Part shown: positions 14,697-22,232 of the stretch, piece by piece
How positions within the stretch are numbered: position 1 is the first letter of the stretch
Layout: every line of letters starts with the position of its first letter
Assembly: GCA_023426225.1 (NCBI GenBank)
Contig: JAFABD010000164.1
Location: 1 to 26,369 of the forward strand
Direction: 5' to 3'
DNA: 26,369 bases
Source of the DNA: Pseudomonadota bacterium
Lineage (GTDB): Bacteria > Pseudomonadota > Alphaproteobacteria > Sphingomonadales > Sphingomonadaceae
Notes under the pieces: generated by a model
What the model was told of the DNA's origin: nothing
Seen by the model: the letters and a program-made list of their open reading frames with translations, nothing else
The model's database searches: none
Position numbers and translations under genes: made by a program

Positions 14697-17627
14697 ATGA
14701 CTGACGCAACCGACACCCAGCGCGACTGGCGCCACACCGTCTTCCTGCCGAAGACCGATTTCCCGATGAAGGCCGGCCTTGCTGCCAAGGAGCCGGCCAT
14801 CCTCGAGCGCTGGGCGCGAATTAAGCTCTACCAGAAGCTGCGCGAGGCGCGCGCCGGCCGCGAGCGCTTCCTGCTGCACGACGGCCCGCCCTACGCCAAT
14901 GGCGACATCCATATGGGCCATGCGCTCAACAAGATCCTCAAGGACATCGTCGTCCGCTCGCAGAGCCTGATGGGCAAGGACGCGCCCTATGTCCCCGGCT
15001 GGGACTGCCACGGCCTGCCGATCGAGTGGAAGGTCGAGGAAGCATATCGCGCCAAGAAGCTCAACAAGGACGAAGTCGACCCCGTCGCCTTCCGCGCCGA
15101 ATGCCGCGCCTATGCGGAAAAATGGGTGGCGGTGCAGCGCGGCCAGTTCGAGCGGCTCGGCATCCTGGGCGACTGGGACGATCCCTATCTCACCATGAAG
15201 TTCGACGCCGAGGCGCGGATCGCCGCTGAGCTGCTCAAGTTCGCCGAGAGCGGCCAGCTCTATCGCGGCGCCAAGCCGGTGATGTGGTCGCCCGTGGAGA
15301 AGACCGCGCTGGCCGAAGCCGAGGTCGAGTACGAAGACATCACGTCGACGCAGATCGACGTTGCGTTCGAGATTGAATCCGCGCCCAACGCGCCGGAGCT
15401 TGTAGGCGCTTACGCGGTAATCTGGACGACCACGCCGTGGACGATCCCGGTCAACCAAGCGTTGGCCTATGGGCCGGAGGTTGAGTACGAGCTGGTATGT
15501 CTGAAGCGTAAACCGATCGCTGAGTATGTGCAGCCGGGCGGCAGAGGACATTCAGTTTACGACGAAGGTCGGCTGGCGTTGATCGCTGTCCCCCTAATCG
15601 AACAATTCGCGAAACGTGTATGGGTATCGGTTGAACCGACCGGGCGCGTCTTCAAGGGCTCCCAGCTCGCCGGCGCCACCGCCCGCCATCCGATCTACAA
15701 TTTCCTCCGTCACCCCGGCGAAGGCCGGGGTCCCGCTTCTTCCGCCGACGGCCAAGGCAGCGGGACCCCGGGTCATGCCCGGGGTGACGAGAAGGCGCTG
15801 GCCTTCTTCGCTAAGCCGCGGCCGTTCCTGCCCGGCGACTTCGTCACCACCGATGCGGGTACCGGCCTCGTCCACATGGCGCCGGACCATGGCGAGGACG
15901 ACTTCCTGCTGTGCAAGGCGCACGGCATCGATCCGGTGTTCGCGGTGGATGCGGGCGGCATGTACCGCGCCGACTGGGCGTGGCTCGGCGGCCAGGGGAG
16001 CGTCATCAACAAGAAGTTTGTGAGCGCGGACGGCCCGATCTGTTCGGACCTGCGCGCCGCAGGGGCCCTGCTCGCCGCCTCGGACGACTTTCAGCACAGC
16101 TATCCGCACAGCTGGCGGAGCAAGGCGAAGATCATCTTCCGCTGCACGCCGCAATGGTTCATTCCCATGGACAAGCCCACGCCCGCACCGGGCGCGGGTG
16201 CTTCGGACAGCAACGCTCCCACGCTCCGCGAAGTCGCGCTCGACGCGATCGAGCACACCCGCTGGGTGCCGGAACGCGCGATCAACCGCATCCGCGCGAT
16301 GGTGGAGGGCCGCCCGGACTGGGTGATCAGCCGTCAGCGCGCCTGGGGCGTGCCGATCGCGCTCTACGTCAACCGCGCCACCGGCGACTATCTCCGCGAT
16401 CCGGAAGTCAACGCGCGTATCCTCGATGCCTTCCGCGCCGGCGGGGCCGATGCCTGGTTCCAGGCCGATCACCAGCAACTGCTCGGCCCCGACTATGCGC
16501 TCGCCGACTATGAGGTCGTCACCGACATTCTCGACGTGTGGTTCGACAGCGGCTCGACCCACAGCTTCGTGATCGAGGCGCGCTATGGCGAGGGTGTCCG
16601 CGCCAACCTCTATCTCGAAGGTTCGGACCAGCATCGCGGCTGGTTCCAGTCGTCGCTGCTCGAATCGTCGGGCACCCGCGGCCGGGCGCCCTATGACGCG
16701 GTGCTCACCCATGGCTTCGCGCTCGACGGCCAGGGCAAGAAAATGTCCAAGTCGCTCGGCAACGTCGTCGATCCGCTGAAGATCATCGGCGAAAGCGGCG
16801 CGGACATCCTGCGCCTCTGGGTCGCGCAGACCGACTATTTCGACGATGTCCGCATCGGCAAGGAAGTGCTGGCCGGCACCGGCGACGCGTACCGCAAGAT
16901 CCGCAACACCTTCCGCTATCTGCTCGGCGCGCTCGACGGGTTCGGCGAGGCCGAGAAGGTCGCGGTGGCCGACATGCCCGAGCTGGAGCGCTATGTGCTC
17001 CACAAGCTGGCGGCGCTGGACGCGGAACTGCGGTCGGCGGCGGAGGCGTTCGAGTTCAATCGCTATGCGCGCGCGCTCGGCGACTTCATGAACGAGGACC
17101 TCTCGGCCTTCTTCTTCGATATCCGCAAGGACTGCCTCTACTGCGACGCAGGTGACGATCCCAAGCGCCGCGCCTATCGCACCGTGCTTGACGTGCTGTT
17201 CCACGCGCTGGTCCGCTACGCCGCGCCGATCCTCGCCTTTACGGCCGAGGAAGTGTGGCAGAGCCGCTTCCCGAGCGAGGACGGATCGGTCCACGAGCTG
17301 GAATGGCCGGTGCTGCCCGAAGGCGCCTCGGTCGAGCATGACTGGACCGCGATCCGCGCGCTGCGCCAGACCGTCACCGAGGCGATCGAACCCTATCGCC
17401 GCGAGAAGAAGGTCCGCTCCAGCCTTGAGGCCGAAGTGACCGTGCCGACGCTGCCGATGCCGGCGCAGGATCTGGCCGAGCTGTTCATCGTGTCGAAGGT
17501 CGACGCCGGTGCCGATGTCACGGTGACGCCCACCGAGCGCCACAAATGCGGCCGGTGCTGGCGGCATCTGCCCGAGGTGACGCAGGACGGCGCGCTGTGC
17601 GACCGGTGCGAAAAGGTGGTCGGCTGA
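14697..17627 (+). CDS. ileS: Isoleucyl-tRNA synthetase with an in-frame palindromic repeat insertion
   Basis: Charges tRNA-Ile and edits misactivated valine. Class I signatures: HMGH at residues 72-75 and KMSKS at 682-686. The editing (CP1) region includes WTTTPWTIPVN and TDAGTGLVHMAPDHGEDDF. The C-terminus ends in a zinc knuckle (CGRCWRH...CDRC). Length is 976 residues versus 938 in E. coli, partly because of a 27-28-residue Gly/Pro-rich insertion at 338-365 encoded by a palindromic repeat. Codons of about 15361-15640 differ from the rest (GTA, CGT, AAA, AGA, CTA). The ATG at 14697 starts the usual MTD...RDWRHTVFLPKTDFP region; an ATG at 14658 is directly abutted by AGAGGG and is less likely. 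Overlaps lspA (TGATG). Confidence 0.96.
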   Translation: MTDATDTQRDWRHTVFLPKTDFPMKAGLAAKEPAILERWARIKLYQKLREARAGRERFLLHDGPPYANGDIHMGHALNKILKDIVVRSQSLMGKDAPYVPGWDCHGLPIEWKVEEAYRAKKLNKDEVDPVAFRAECRAYAEKWVAVQRGQFERLGILGDWDDPYLTMKFDAEARIAAELLKFAESGQLYRGAKPVMWSPVEKTALAEAEVEYEDITSTQIDVAFEIESAPNAPELVGAYAVIWTTTPWTIPVNQALAYGPEVEYELVCLKRKPIAEYVQPGGRGHSVYDEGRLALIAVPLIEQFAKRVWVSVEPTGRVFKGSQLAGATARHPIYNFLRHPGEGRGPASSADGQGSGTPGHARGDEKALAFFAKPRPFLPGDFVTTDAGTGLVHMAPDHGEDDFLLCKAHGIDPVFAVDAGGMYRADWAWLGGQGSVINKKFVSADGPICSDLRAAGALLAASDDFQHSYPHSWRSKAKIIFRCTPQWFIPMDKPTPAPGAGASDSNAPTLREVALDAIEHTRWVPERAINRIRAMVEGRPDWVISRQRAWGVPIALYVNRATGDYLRDPEVNARILDAFRAGGADAWFQADHQQLLGPDYALADYEVVTDILDVWFDSGSTHSFVIEARYGEGVRANLYLEGSDQHRGWFQSSLLESSGTRGRAPYDAVLTHGFALDGQGKKMSKSLGNVVDPLKIIGESGADILRLWVAQTDYFDDVRIGKEVLAGTGDAYRKIRNTFRYLLGALDGFGEAEKVAVADMPELERYVLHKLAALDAELRSAAEAFEFNRYARALGDFMNEDLSAFFFDIRKDCLYCDAGDDPKRRAYRTVLDVLFHALVRYAAPILAFTAEEVWQSRFPSEDGSVHELEWPVLPEGASVEHDWTAIRALRQTVTEAIEPYRREKKVRSSLEAEVTVPTLPMPAQDLAELFIVSKVDAGADVTVTPTERHKCGRCWRHLPEVTQDGALCDRCEKVVG
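15708..15789. repeat. Palindromic repeat element inserted in the ileS coding frame
   Basis: 82 bp of nested inverted repeats. Outer arms CGTCACCCCGG (15708-15718) and CCGGGGTGACG (15779-15789) are perfect. Inner arms CCGGGGTCCCGCT (15725-15737) and AGCGGGACCCCGG (15759-15771) are perfect. Each end is also its own hairpin: ACCCCGGC-gaag-GCCGGGGT and ACCCCGGG-tcatg-CCCGGGGT. In the ileS frame it has no stop and reads RHPGEGRGPASS...GHARGDE. From memory, sequences with a CCCCGGCGAAGGCCGGGG core recur many times in sphingomonad and related genomes, normally between genes. No target duplication is obvious. No second copy lies in this window. Confidence 0.85.
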
Positions 17628-18148
17628 TGGGACGGATTCGCACGATCGGGCTCGCCGTGGCGCTGCTCGTCTTCCTGATCGATCAGGCGACCAAATGGTA
17701 TGTCACCGGCCCGCTGGGGCTGAACATCCAAGACGCGGCGCTGACGCTGCTGCCGATTTTCGACCTGCGCTTCGTCAAGAATGTCGGCGTTTCGCTGGGG
17801 CTGTTGTCGGCCAGCAGCGAGGCGATGCGCTGGGCGCTCGTCGCGATGACCGGCGCGATCGCGGCCGGCGTCGCCACCTGGATGTTCCGCGAGCGACGGC
17901 TGGCCGACGTGTCGGCGCTGGGGCTGGTGCTGGGCGGTGCGCTCGGCAACATCCTCGACCGGACGCGGCTGGGCTATGTCGTCGATTTCGCCGATCTTCA
18001 TTTCGGGAACTGGCGTCCCTTTTTGGTCTTCAACGTCGCCGACGCCGCGATTACGATCGGCGTGCTCATCCTGTTGATCCGGGCGCTGTTGGTGCGTGAC
18101 AAGCAAGCCGCAAAGCCGGCACCTGTGGAGAATCAAGTCAATGCGTAA
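17627..18148 (+). CDS. lspA: Lipoprotein signal peptidase (signal peptidase II)
   Basis: Inner-membrane aspartic protease that removes signal peptides from prolipoproteins after lipidation. 173 residues with four membrane helices. Family motifs: FLIDQATKW (17-24 region), GGALGNILDRTRLGYVVDF with catalytic D120, and FNVADAAI with D139. The ATG at 17627 shares its first base with the ileS stop codon (TGATG), indicating translational coupling; the longer frame upstream lies inside ileS. Its own 3' end overlaps the next gene by eight bases. Confidence 0.96.
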   Translation: MGRIRTIGLAVALLVFLIDQATKWYVTGPLGLNIQDAALTLLPIFDLRFVKNVGVSLGLLSASSEAMRWALVAMTGAIAAGVATWMFRERRLADVSALGLVLGGALGNILDRTRLGYVVDFADLHFGNWRPFLVFNVADAAITIGVLILLIRALLVRDKQAAKPAPVENQVNA

Positions 18149-18554
18149 GGTTATTCTGATCGCGGCCGGCGTGGCGCTTATTGGCTCGCTCTCCGCGTGC
18201 AGCAAGCGCGGGTTCGATCGCGCCCGTCCCAACGAATTCGCGGTGGCGCGCCAGGCGCCGCTGGTGATCCCGCCCGATTTCGCGCTGGTCCCGCCCCAGC
18301 CCGGCGCCGCGCGTCCGCAGGATACGGCACCGTCGCAGCAGGCGCTCGACGCGCTGTTCGGCGGGTCGCAGGCCCGCAGCGCCAGCGAGAATGCGACGCT
18401 GGACGCCGCCGGACGCACGCTGGCCGATCCCGCCGCGCGCACCACGGCGGGCAGCCCGACGACCAATTCGGTCGACAAGGGCACCGTCACGCGCGACATC
18501 ATCGCCGCGCCGCAGGGTGACGGCCAGGCGGCGAGCGTCCGCACGCCGCAATAA
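18141..18554 (+). CDS. DUF3035 / BamF-like lipoprotein
   Basis: A 137-residue lipoprotein: signal peptide with lipobox LSAC, lipidated C20. Just after it comes RARPNEFAVARQAPLVIPPD, matching the alphaproteobacterial DUF3035 pattern. The RP(D/N)EF signature is shared by BamC and by BamF, a subunit of the outer-membrane beta-barrel assembly complex in Caulobacter. The rest is low-complexity and probably disordered, ending near an ALDALFGG segment and Ala/Thr-rich tail. GGAG lies ten bases before the ATG. The gene overlaps lspA, whose product would mature this protein. A BAM role is inferred from the motif; family membership is fairly secure. Confidence 0.82.
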   Translation: MRKVILIAAGVALIGSLSACSKRGFDRARPNEFAVARQAPLVIPPDFALVPPQPGAARPQDTAPSQQALDALFGGSQARSASENATLDAAGRTLADPAARTTAGSPTTNSVDKGTVTRDIIAAPQGDGQAASVRTPQ

Positions 18555-18585
18555 GCCGCCGCCCCGTCGCGGGCAGCGCTGCATG

Positions 18586-18628
18586 AAAAAGGGGCCGGGC
18601 GCCGATCATGGCACCCGGCCCCTTTTCG
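18586..18628. terminator. Bidirectional rho-independent terminator
   Basis: Perfect 13-bp stem AAAAGGGGCCGGG (18587-18599) with CCCGGCCCCTTTT (18614-18626), plus three more pairs in the loop past one mismatch. The A-run on the left and T-run on the right let it end both the ileS-lspA-lipoprotein transcript and the convergent porin transcript. Confidence 0.92.
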
Positions 18629-18694
18629 TTGCGGTCCGGCAGGCCCGGCGGCGACCCGCCCGACGGCAGGCCGTCCGCGCTCAGCCGCCGCGCG

Positions 18695-19459
18695 TCAGAA
18701 GGCGACGCCCAGCGACGCGACCACGCCCGACTTGCTGGCATTCTTGCCGCTGGGGGTGATGAAGTCGCCGTCGGTATCGACATAGGAGATGCCGAGCGTC
18801 AGCACCTTGTGCGTCACTGCGACGCCCAGGTTCCAGTCGGTATATTCCTTGCCGATCGACAGCCAGCTCGGTCCCCAGGTGTGGCCGAGATGGCCGGTGA
18901 GCGAGATCGGCGTCTTGGGAATTGCGAGCGACAGGTCGCCCGCCAGATAGACATTGTCCTTGGCCGGGCCGATCTGATCGAGCGCCAGCGGCTTCTGCTT
19001 GGGCGCATAGGCCAGGCTCAGCTTGCCCGTCGCCGGTCCCAGCGTGTGCGCGACCGAGACATAGGGTTCGATGAAATCCGAGCTCGAACGATCGCCGCTC
19101 AGCTTCGACTTGGGATAGACGTAATAGAGTACGCCCACGTCGAAAGTCGTACCGTTGACCGTCTTCTTGTAGCCCGCAATGAGGTCGAGCTCCTGATGGC
19201 CGCGGCCCGAGGCCGTGACATAATCGTCGGTCGACGACCCCCACGCCGAGACGTACAGGCCCGATTCGTGGCTGACGGTGATGCTGCCCTGCACCGCGAC
19301 ATTCTTGTCGGTCTGCGAAATGCCGCGGAAGCGATAGTCGCTGACGATCGTGGCGGTGCCGTTGATCGTGATCGCGGGCGGGGGCGCCGTGTCTTGCGCA
19401 AAGGCCGGACCGGCTGCGCAGACCATGGCGGCGCCAAGGGCGAGCAGAGAAACGCGCAT
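18695..19459 (-). CDS. TorF-family putative outer-membrane porin
   Basis: A 254-residue predicted beta-barrel protein. Residues 1-21 are a cleavable signal peptide ending AFA before QDTA. The first strands carry the family signature SDYRFRGISQTDKN, followed by alternating amphipathic strands (GLYVSAWGSS, ELDLIAGYKK, FDVGVLYYVYP). The protein ends in a strand with terminal phenylalanine (VVASLGVAF), the outer-membrane assembly signal. This matches the TIGR02001 (TorF) family, widely found in proteobacteria; substrate unknown. The ATG at 19459 has AGGG six bases upstream. It stands alone on the minus strand. Confidence 0.88.
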   Translation of the reverse strand: MRVSLLALGAAMVCAAGPAFAQDTAPPPAITINGTATIVSDYRFRGISQTDKNVAVQGSITVSHESGLYVSAWGSSTDDYVTASGRGHQELDLIAGYKKTVNGTTFDVGVLYYVYPKSKLSGDRSSSDFIEPYVSVAHTLGPATGKLSLAYAPKQKPLALDQIGPAKDNVYLAGDLSLAIPKTPISLTGHLGHTWGPSWLSIGKEYTDWNLGVAVTHKVLTLGISYVDTDGDFITPSGKNASKSGVVASLGVAF

Positions 19460-19620
19460 GGAAATCCCTTTCAGTTCAAAGTCGCAAGGGTTCCAGCCTG
19501 CTTGTCGAGCGCCCGTGTCTTTTTGGCCTGAGCCTGCGCGGCGTCGCTTCGACTTGCACCAAGCTGCCGCACGTCGTCGCGCGGCACAACGGTTTTCGCG
19601 CCGCCGCGCAACAATCCAGC

Positions 19621-19668
19621 AATAGTGTGGCCCCGCCGCCACGGGTGGGCGACGGGGCCGACGCTATT
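19621..19668. terminator. Hairpin between ridA-like gene and porin gene
   Basis: Inverted repeat with outer arms AATAG and CTATT and inner arms GGCCCCG (19629-19635) and CGGGGCC (19653-19659). It lies 25-70 bases after the stop of the RidA-like gene on the minus strand and before the porin promoter region. There is no T-run, so it is a weak intrinsic terminator candidate, or a structured processing or regulatory site. Confidence 0.45.
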
Positions 19669-19692
19669 CGAACAGGAAAATGAAAGGCGAGA

Positions 19693-20160
19693 TCAGCCGC
19701 GCACGGCGACGATGGCATCGACCTCGACCGCGGCGCCCAGCGGCAGCGCCGCGACGCCGACCGCGCTGCGCGCATGCTTGCCCGCATCGCCGAACACCGC
19801 CTGCATCAGCTCCGATGCGCCGTTGGCGACCTTGGGCTGATCGGTGAAACCCGGGGTCGAGTTGACGAAGACGCCGAGCTTGACGATGCGCGCCACGCGC
19901 GAAAGGTCGCCGTCGAGCGCGCGGCGAATCTGCGCGATGAGCATCAGTGCGCAACGCTGCGCCGCCTTTTCGCCGAACGCCAGGTCGCGATCCTCGCCCA
20001 GCCGCCCGGTCATCACCGCGCCGTCCTCGAACGGGAGCTGCCCGGAGATGTGGAGCAGCCCGCCCGCCTCGACCACGGGAACATAGGCCGCGACCGGCGC
20101 CGCTGCCTCGGGGAGCGAAAGGCCGAGCGCGGCCAGCTTTGCTTCGATCATGTCGGTCAT
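19693..20160 (-). CDS. RidA/YjgF/YER057c/UK114 family protein
   Basis: A 155-residue member of the RidA superfamily, of the longer type found next to metabolic genes. Family features: HISGQLPFEDG (about 37-47), DLSRVARIVKLGVFVNSTPGF, and the C-terminal ALPLGAAVEVDAIVAVR. RidA itself hydrolyses reactive enamine/imine intermediates from PLP enzymes. The Arg essential for deaminase activity in RidA sits near the C-terminus in a different context and cannot be confirmed here, so the specific activity is open. It follows the HAD gene after nine bases and is probably the last gene of a three-gene minus-strand operon. Confidence 0.88.
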   Translation of the reverse strand: MTDMIEAKLAALGLSLPEAAAPVAAYVPVVEAGGLLHISGQLPFEDGAVMTGRLGEDRDLAFGEKAAQRCALMLIAQIRRALDGDLSRVARIVKLGVFVNSTPGFTDQPKVANGASELMQAVFGDAGKHARSAVGVAALPLGAAVEVDAIVAVRG

Positions 20161-20169
20161 GTCCCGGGG

Positions 20170-20820
20170 TCAACCACCCGCCGCGCGCGCGGTCAACCCC
20201 CCGGCCGCCGCGTCGGCAAAGCGGGCGAGGATCCAGTCGCGCGCCGCGGCCCAATCGTCGATCCGGGCATGGGCGTGCGCCGCCGCGGGGACGTGCGGGG
20301 CAAGCTGCGGCTCGGCGATCATGTGCAGCCGCAGCACGTCGGGCGCATGTGCGGCCACCGATTCGTGGTGCGCGGGCAGGTCGTCGACGAACACCGCGAC
20401 GCTCGCGCCATGTTCGGCGACGATCTCGGCGACGCGCGGTCCCTTTGGCCCCTGGTTGCACTCGACGCGGTGCGCGATGCCGTGCCGTGCGAGCTGGGCG
20501 ATACGATGGTCGCGGCAATCGTCGCCCAGATTGGTCAGCACGACGATGTCGGCGACCGCCGCGATCGACGCCAGCGCCTCGCGCGCATGCGGAACCAGCG
20601 TCTGCCGGTCCATCTCCTGCGGAAAGAAACCCTCAACGAGCGCCCACATCCGGCGCCGGTCGATCGGCGGTGCGGCAGGATCGCGCGGACGCATCGCCCG
20701 TTCGAACTCGGTGCCGTCCAGGACCAGATCAATGTCGTGCGCCTCGTCGAGCCACGCCCCGAAATGCCGCACCATGTGCAGCAGCACCTCGTCGCAATCG
20801 GTAATCAATAGCGGCTTCAT
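20170..20820 (-). CDS. HAD-superfamily hydrolase
   Basis: A 216-residue phosphatase-like protein of the haloacid dehalogenase fold. Motif I is LLITDCDEVLL with nucleophile D8 and acid D10; motif II is VVLTNLGDD; a later Lys (QGPKGPRV) and acidic pair (VFVDDLPAH) fit motifs III and IV. A small helical cap between motifs I and II is typical. Substrate unknown. The ATG at 20820 overlaps the stop of the upstream gene (ATGA), suggesting coupled translation. Nine bases separate its stop from the RidA-like gene. Confidence 0.87.
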   Translation of the reverse strand: MKPLLITDCDEVLLHMVRHFGAWLDEAHDIDLVLDGTEFERAMRPRDPAAPPIDRRRMWALVEGFFPQEMDRQTLVPHAREALASIAAVADIVVLTNLGDDCRDHRIAQLARHGIAHRVECNQGPKGPRVAEIVAEHGASVAVFVDDLPAHHESVAAHAPDVLRLHMIAEPQLAPHVPAAAHAHARIDDWAAARDWILARFADAAAGGLTARAAGG

Positions 20821-21098
20821 GCACACTCCAGTTGTATCCGCGCCGCAACCAGCCGCGCGGGATCGACGTTCAGCGCGTCGGCACAGGCAACCAGATCGGG
20901 CTCATGCGATTCGAGAAAGGTGAGCACGGCGGCAAGCAACAAGGGGTCGCCTGCGCGGGCGCGCAGGCCGGCGGGGTCAAGTCCCGTCAGATCGAGCAGC
21001 CGTTGCGCCCGCCCCGCCTCGCCGAGCGCCCAGGCAAGCGCCGAAAGCGCGATCGCGGCAGCTTCGTCTTGTCCCGGATTTGTGTCGCGCGCTGCCAT
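20817..21098 (-). CDS. DUF3572 family protein
   Basis: A 93-residue all-helical protein matching the alphaproteobacterial DUF3572 pattern: AIALSALAWAL near the start, LTGLDPAGLRARAGDPLLLAAVLTFLE in the middle, and DLVACADALNVDPA near the end. No enzymatic motif; function unknown. It is encoded divergently from divK with only about 34 bases between the two start codons, a neighbourhood conserved in many Alphaproteobacteria, and overlaps the downstream HAD gene by four bases. Confidence 0.85.
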   Translation of the reverse strand: MAARDTNPGQDEAAAIALSALAWALGEAGRAQRLLDLTGLDPAGLRARAGDPLLLAAVLTFLESHEPDLVACADALNVDPARLVAARIQLECA

Positions 21099-21132
21099 GG
21101 CCTAATCCACTCTGCAAATCATGGGGTCTGGC

Positions 21133-21534
21133 GTGACAAAAAGGGTGCTCGTTGTCGAGGACAACGAACTCAATCTCAAACTGTTCTGCGACCTGTTGCG
21201 CGCGCACGGCTTCTCGGCCGAGCCGGTGAGCGACGGGCGCGAGGCGGTTGCGAAGGCGCGCGAGATCGCTCCCGATCTTGTGGTGATGGACATTCAGATG
21301 CCGCACGTCACCGGGCTCGAGCTGATTCGCGAGATGAAGGTCGATTCACGATTGCGCGCGATCCCGATCATGGCGGTCACCGCCTATGCCGGGCGCGAGG
21401 ACGAGGAGCGTATCCGCGCCGCCGGCGCCAATGCCTATGTCTCCAAACCCATCTCGCTCGCGCGCTTCATGGCGGAAGTCCGGGCGCTCGTCCCCAACGC
21501 GGCGGAAGCTGCGGAAGAGCCGTCGAACGACTGA
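21133..21534 (+). CDS. divK: Single-domain response regulator DivK
   Basis: A receiver-only protein of 133 residues that, in Caulobacter, controls the DivJ/PleC-CckA pathway and so CtrA and cell division. With the GTG start, E9 and D10 form the acidic pocket, D53 is the phosphoacceptor (VVMDIQMP), T83 the switch residue and K105 the conserved lysine (VSKPIS). The N-terminus MTKRVLVVEDNELN is nearly the Caulobacter DivK sequence as I recall it. GTG at 21133 with GGGG six bases upstream is preferred over ATG at 21121, which has no Shine-Dalgarno. The family and the DUF3572 neighbour both support DivK. Confidence 0.92.
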   Translation: MTKRVLVVEDNELNLKLFCDLLRAHGFSAEPVSDGREAVAKAREIAPDLVVMDIQMPHVTGLELIREMKVDSRLRAIPIMAVTAYAGREDEERIRAAGANAYVSKPISLARFMAEVRALVPNAAEAAEEPSND

Positions 21535-21612
21535 ACGGCCAGGCGACCGCCCGCCCCGCCTTGTCGCACCGGCGGGCGCGCACCATCTCCCTCATCAGCG
21601 GAGGCGAACGCG

Positions 21613-21780
21613 ATGGTCAGCACGTCGAACGAGGGCATCATGAGCGAATTGCTGGTTCGCTATGCCGCCATCCACCGCCGGCCGGCGGCGCGCGGCGCGG
21701 AACTGCTCGAAACGCTCTATCTCACTGACTGCTATCGTGCAGGAGCGGATCTGGCCGCGGCCCGACGCACCTATCTATGA
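21613..21780 (+). CDS. Small hypothetical protein, possibly frameshifted
   Basis: Unrecognised. The ATG has GGAGG eight bases upstream, so translation start is likely real. The 55 codons (MVSTSNEGIMSELLVRYAA...) show strong G/C third positions up to about codon 38 (LLETLYL), then lose that bias (ACT GAC TGC TAT CGT GCA GGA) and stop at 21780. Another frame shows coding-like bias from about 21734 to 21898 (next entry). Either a short gene, or a gene of about 94 residues broken near 21733. Confidence 0.5.
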   Translation: MVSTSNEGIMSELLVRYAAIHRRPAARGAELLETLYLTDCYRAGADLAAARRTYL

Positions 21781-21898
21781 CCCCGCGATGTGGGCAGGTG
21801 TCGACGCCGATTCGATCGCGGTGCGACTGGACGGGCTCGCGCACTTCATGGCGCGGTTCGCCCGTGAGCGCATGGCGCTGTGGGGCGTCGCGCGCTGA
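21734..21898 (+). pseudogene. Coding-like continuation in a second frame after the divK-adjacent small gene
   Basis: Reading from ATC at 21734 gives 54 codons with high G/C third positions and a plausible amphipathic C-terminus (IVQERIWPRPDAPIYDPAMW...MALWGVAR), ending in TGA at 21898. It has no Shine-Dalgarno of its own. Joining it to the preceding frame needs one skipped base near 21733, giving about 94 residues. This could be a real frameshift mutation, a sequencing error or, least likely, programmed frameshifting. Confidence 0.4.
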
Positions 21899-21998
21899 AG
21901 CGCCGGCAGCCGGGCGCAAGACGACCCACCGCCCGCACCGCGTGAAGCGCAGGCGCGCCGGCGTCGGCCGAGCCCCTTCTCAAAGCGAATACGCGCGA

Positions 21999-22030
21999 CG
22001 GGGCGACGGGAATCCTGTTCCCGTGCCCCG
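21999..22030. terminator. Strong hairpin downstream of rpmG
   Basis: CGGGGC-g-ACGGGAA (21999-22012) pairs with TTCCCGT-GCCCCG (22018-22030), 13 pairs with one bulged base. It starts 35 bases after the rpmG stop on the minus strand and lies between convergent genes. There is no T-run, so intrinsic termination is uncertain; it may stabilise the rpmG 3' end. Confidence 0.5.
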
Positions 22031-22064
22031 CGGCGAAAGCCGGTAGGCGCCGAAGCGCCGAAGC

Positions 22065-22232
22065 TTACTTGATCTTGGCTTCCTTGAACTCGACGTGCTT
22101 GCGCGCGACGGGGTCATATTTGCGGAAGCTCAGCTTCTCGGTCTTGGTGCGCGGATTCTTCTTGGTGACGTAGAAGAAGCCCGTATCCGCCGAGCTGACG
22201 AGCTTGATCTTGACAGTGGTCGGCTTGGCCAT
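22065..22232 (-). CDS. rpmG: 50S ribosomal protein L33 (bL33)
   Basis: A 55-residue ribosomal protein with the family signature [20 protein letters not shown] and [18 protein letters not shown]. It lacks the paired CxxC zinc motifs, so it is the zinc-independent form. The start ATG is preceded by AAGG eleven bases upstream. A TTGACT sequence on the minus strand (plus 22328-22333), about 95 bases upstream of the ATG, may be a -35 element, but no convincing -10 follows. Proximity to divK is common in Alphaproteobacteria. Confidence 0.97.
   Translation of the reverse strand: MAKPTTVKIKLVSSADTGFFYVTKKNPRTKTEKLSFRKYDPVARKHVEFKEAKIK

Noticed and set aside
13521..17567. Two long minus-strand open frames (676 and 657 codons) opposite ribF and ileS
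   Set aside because: Antisense shadows of recognised genes, with low-complexity Arg/Ala/Asp/Gly composition and no start signals.
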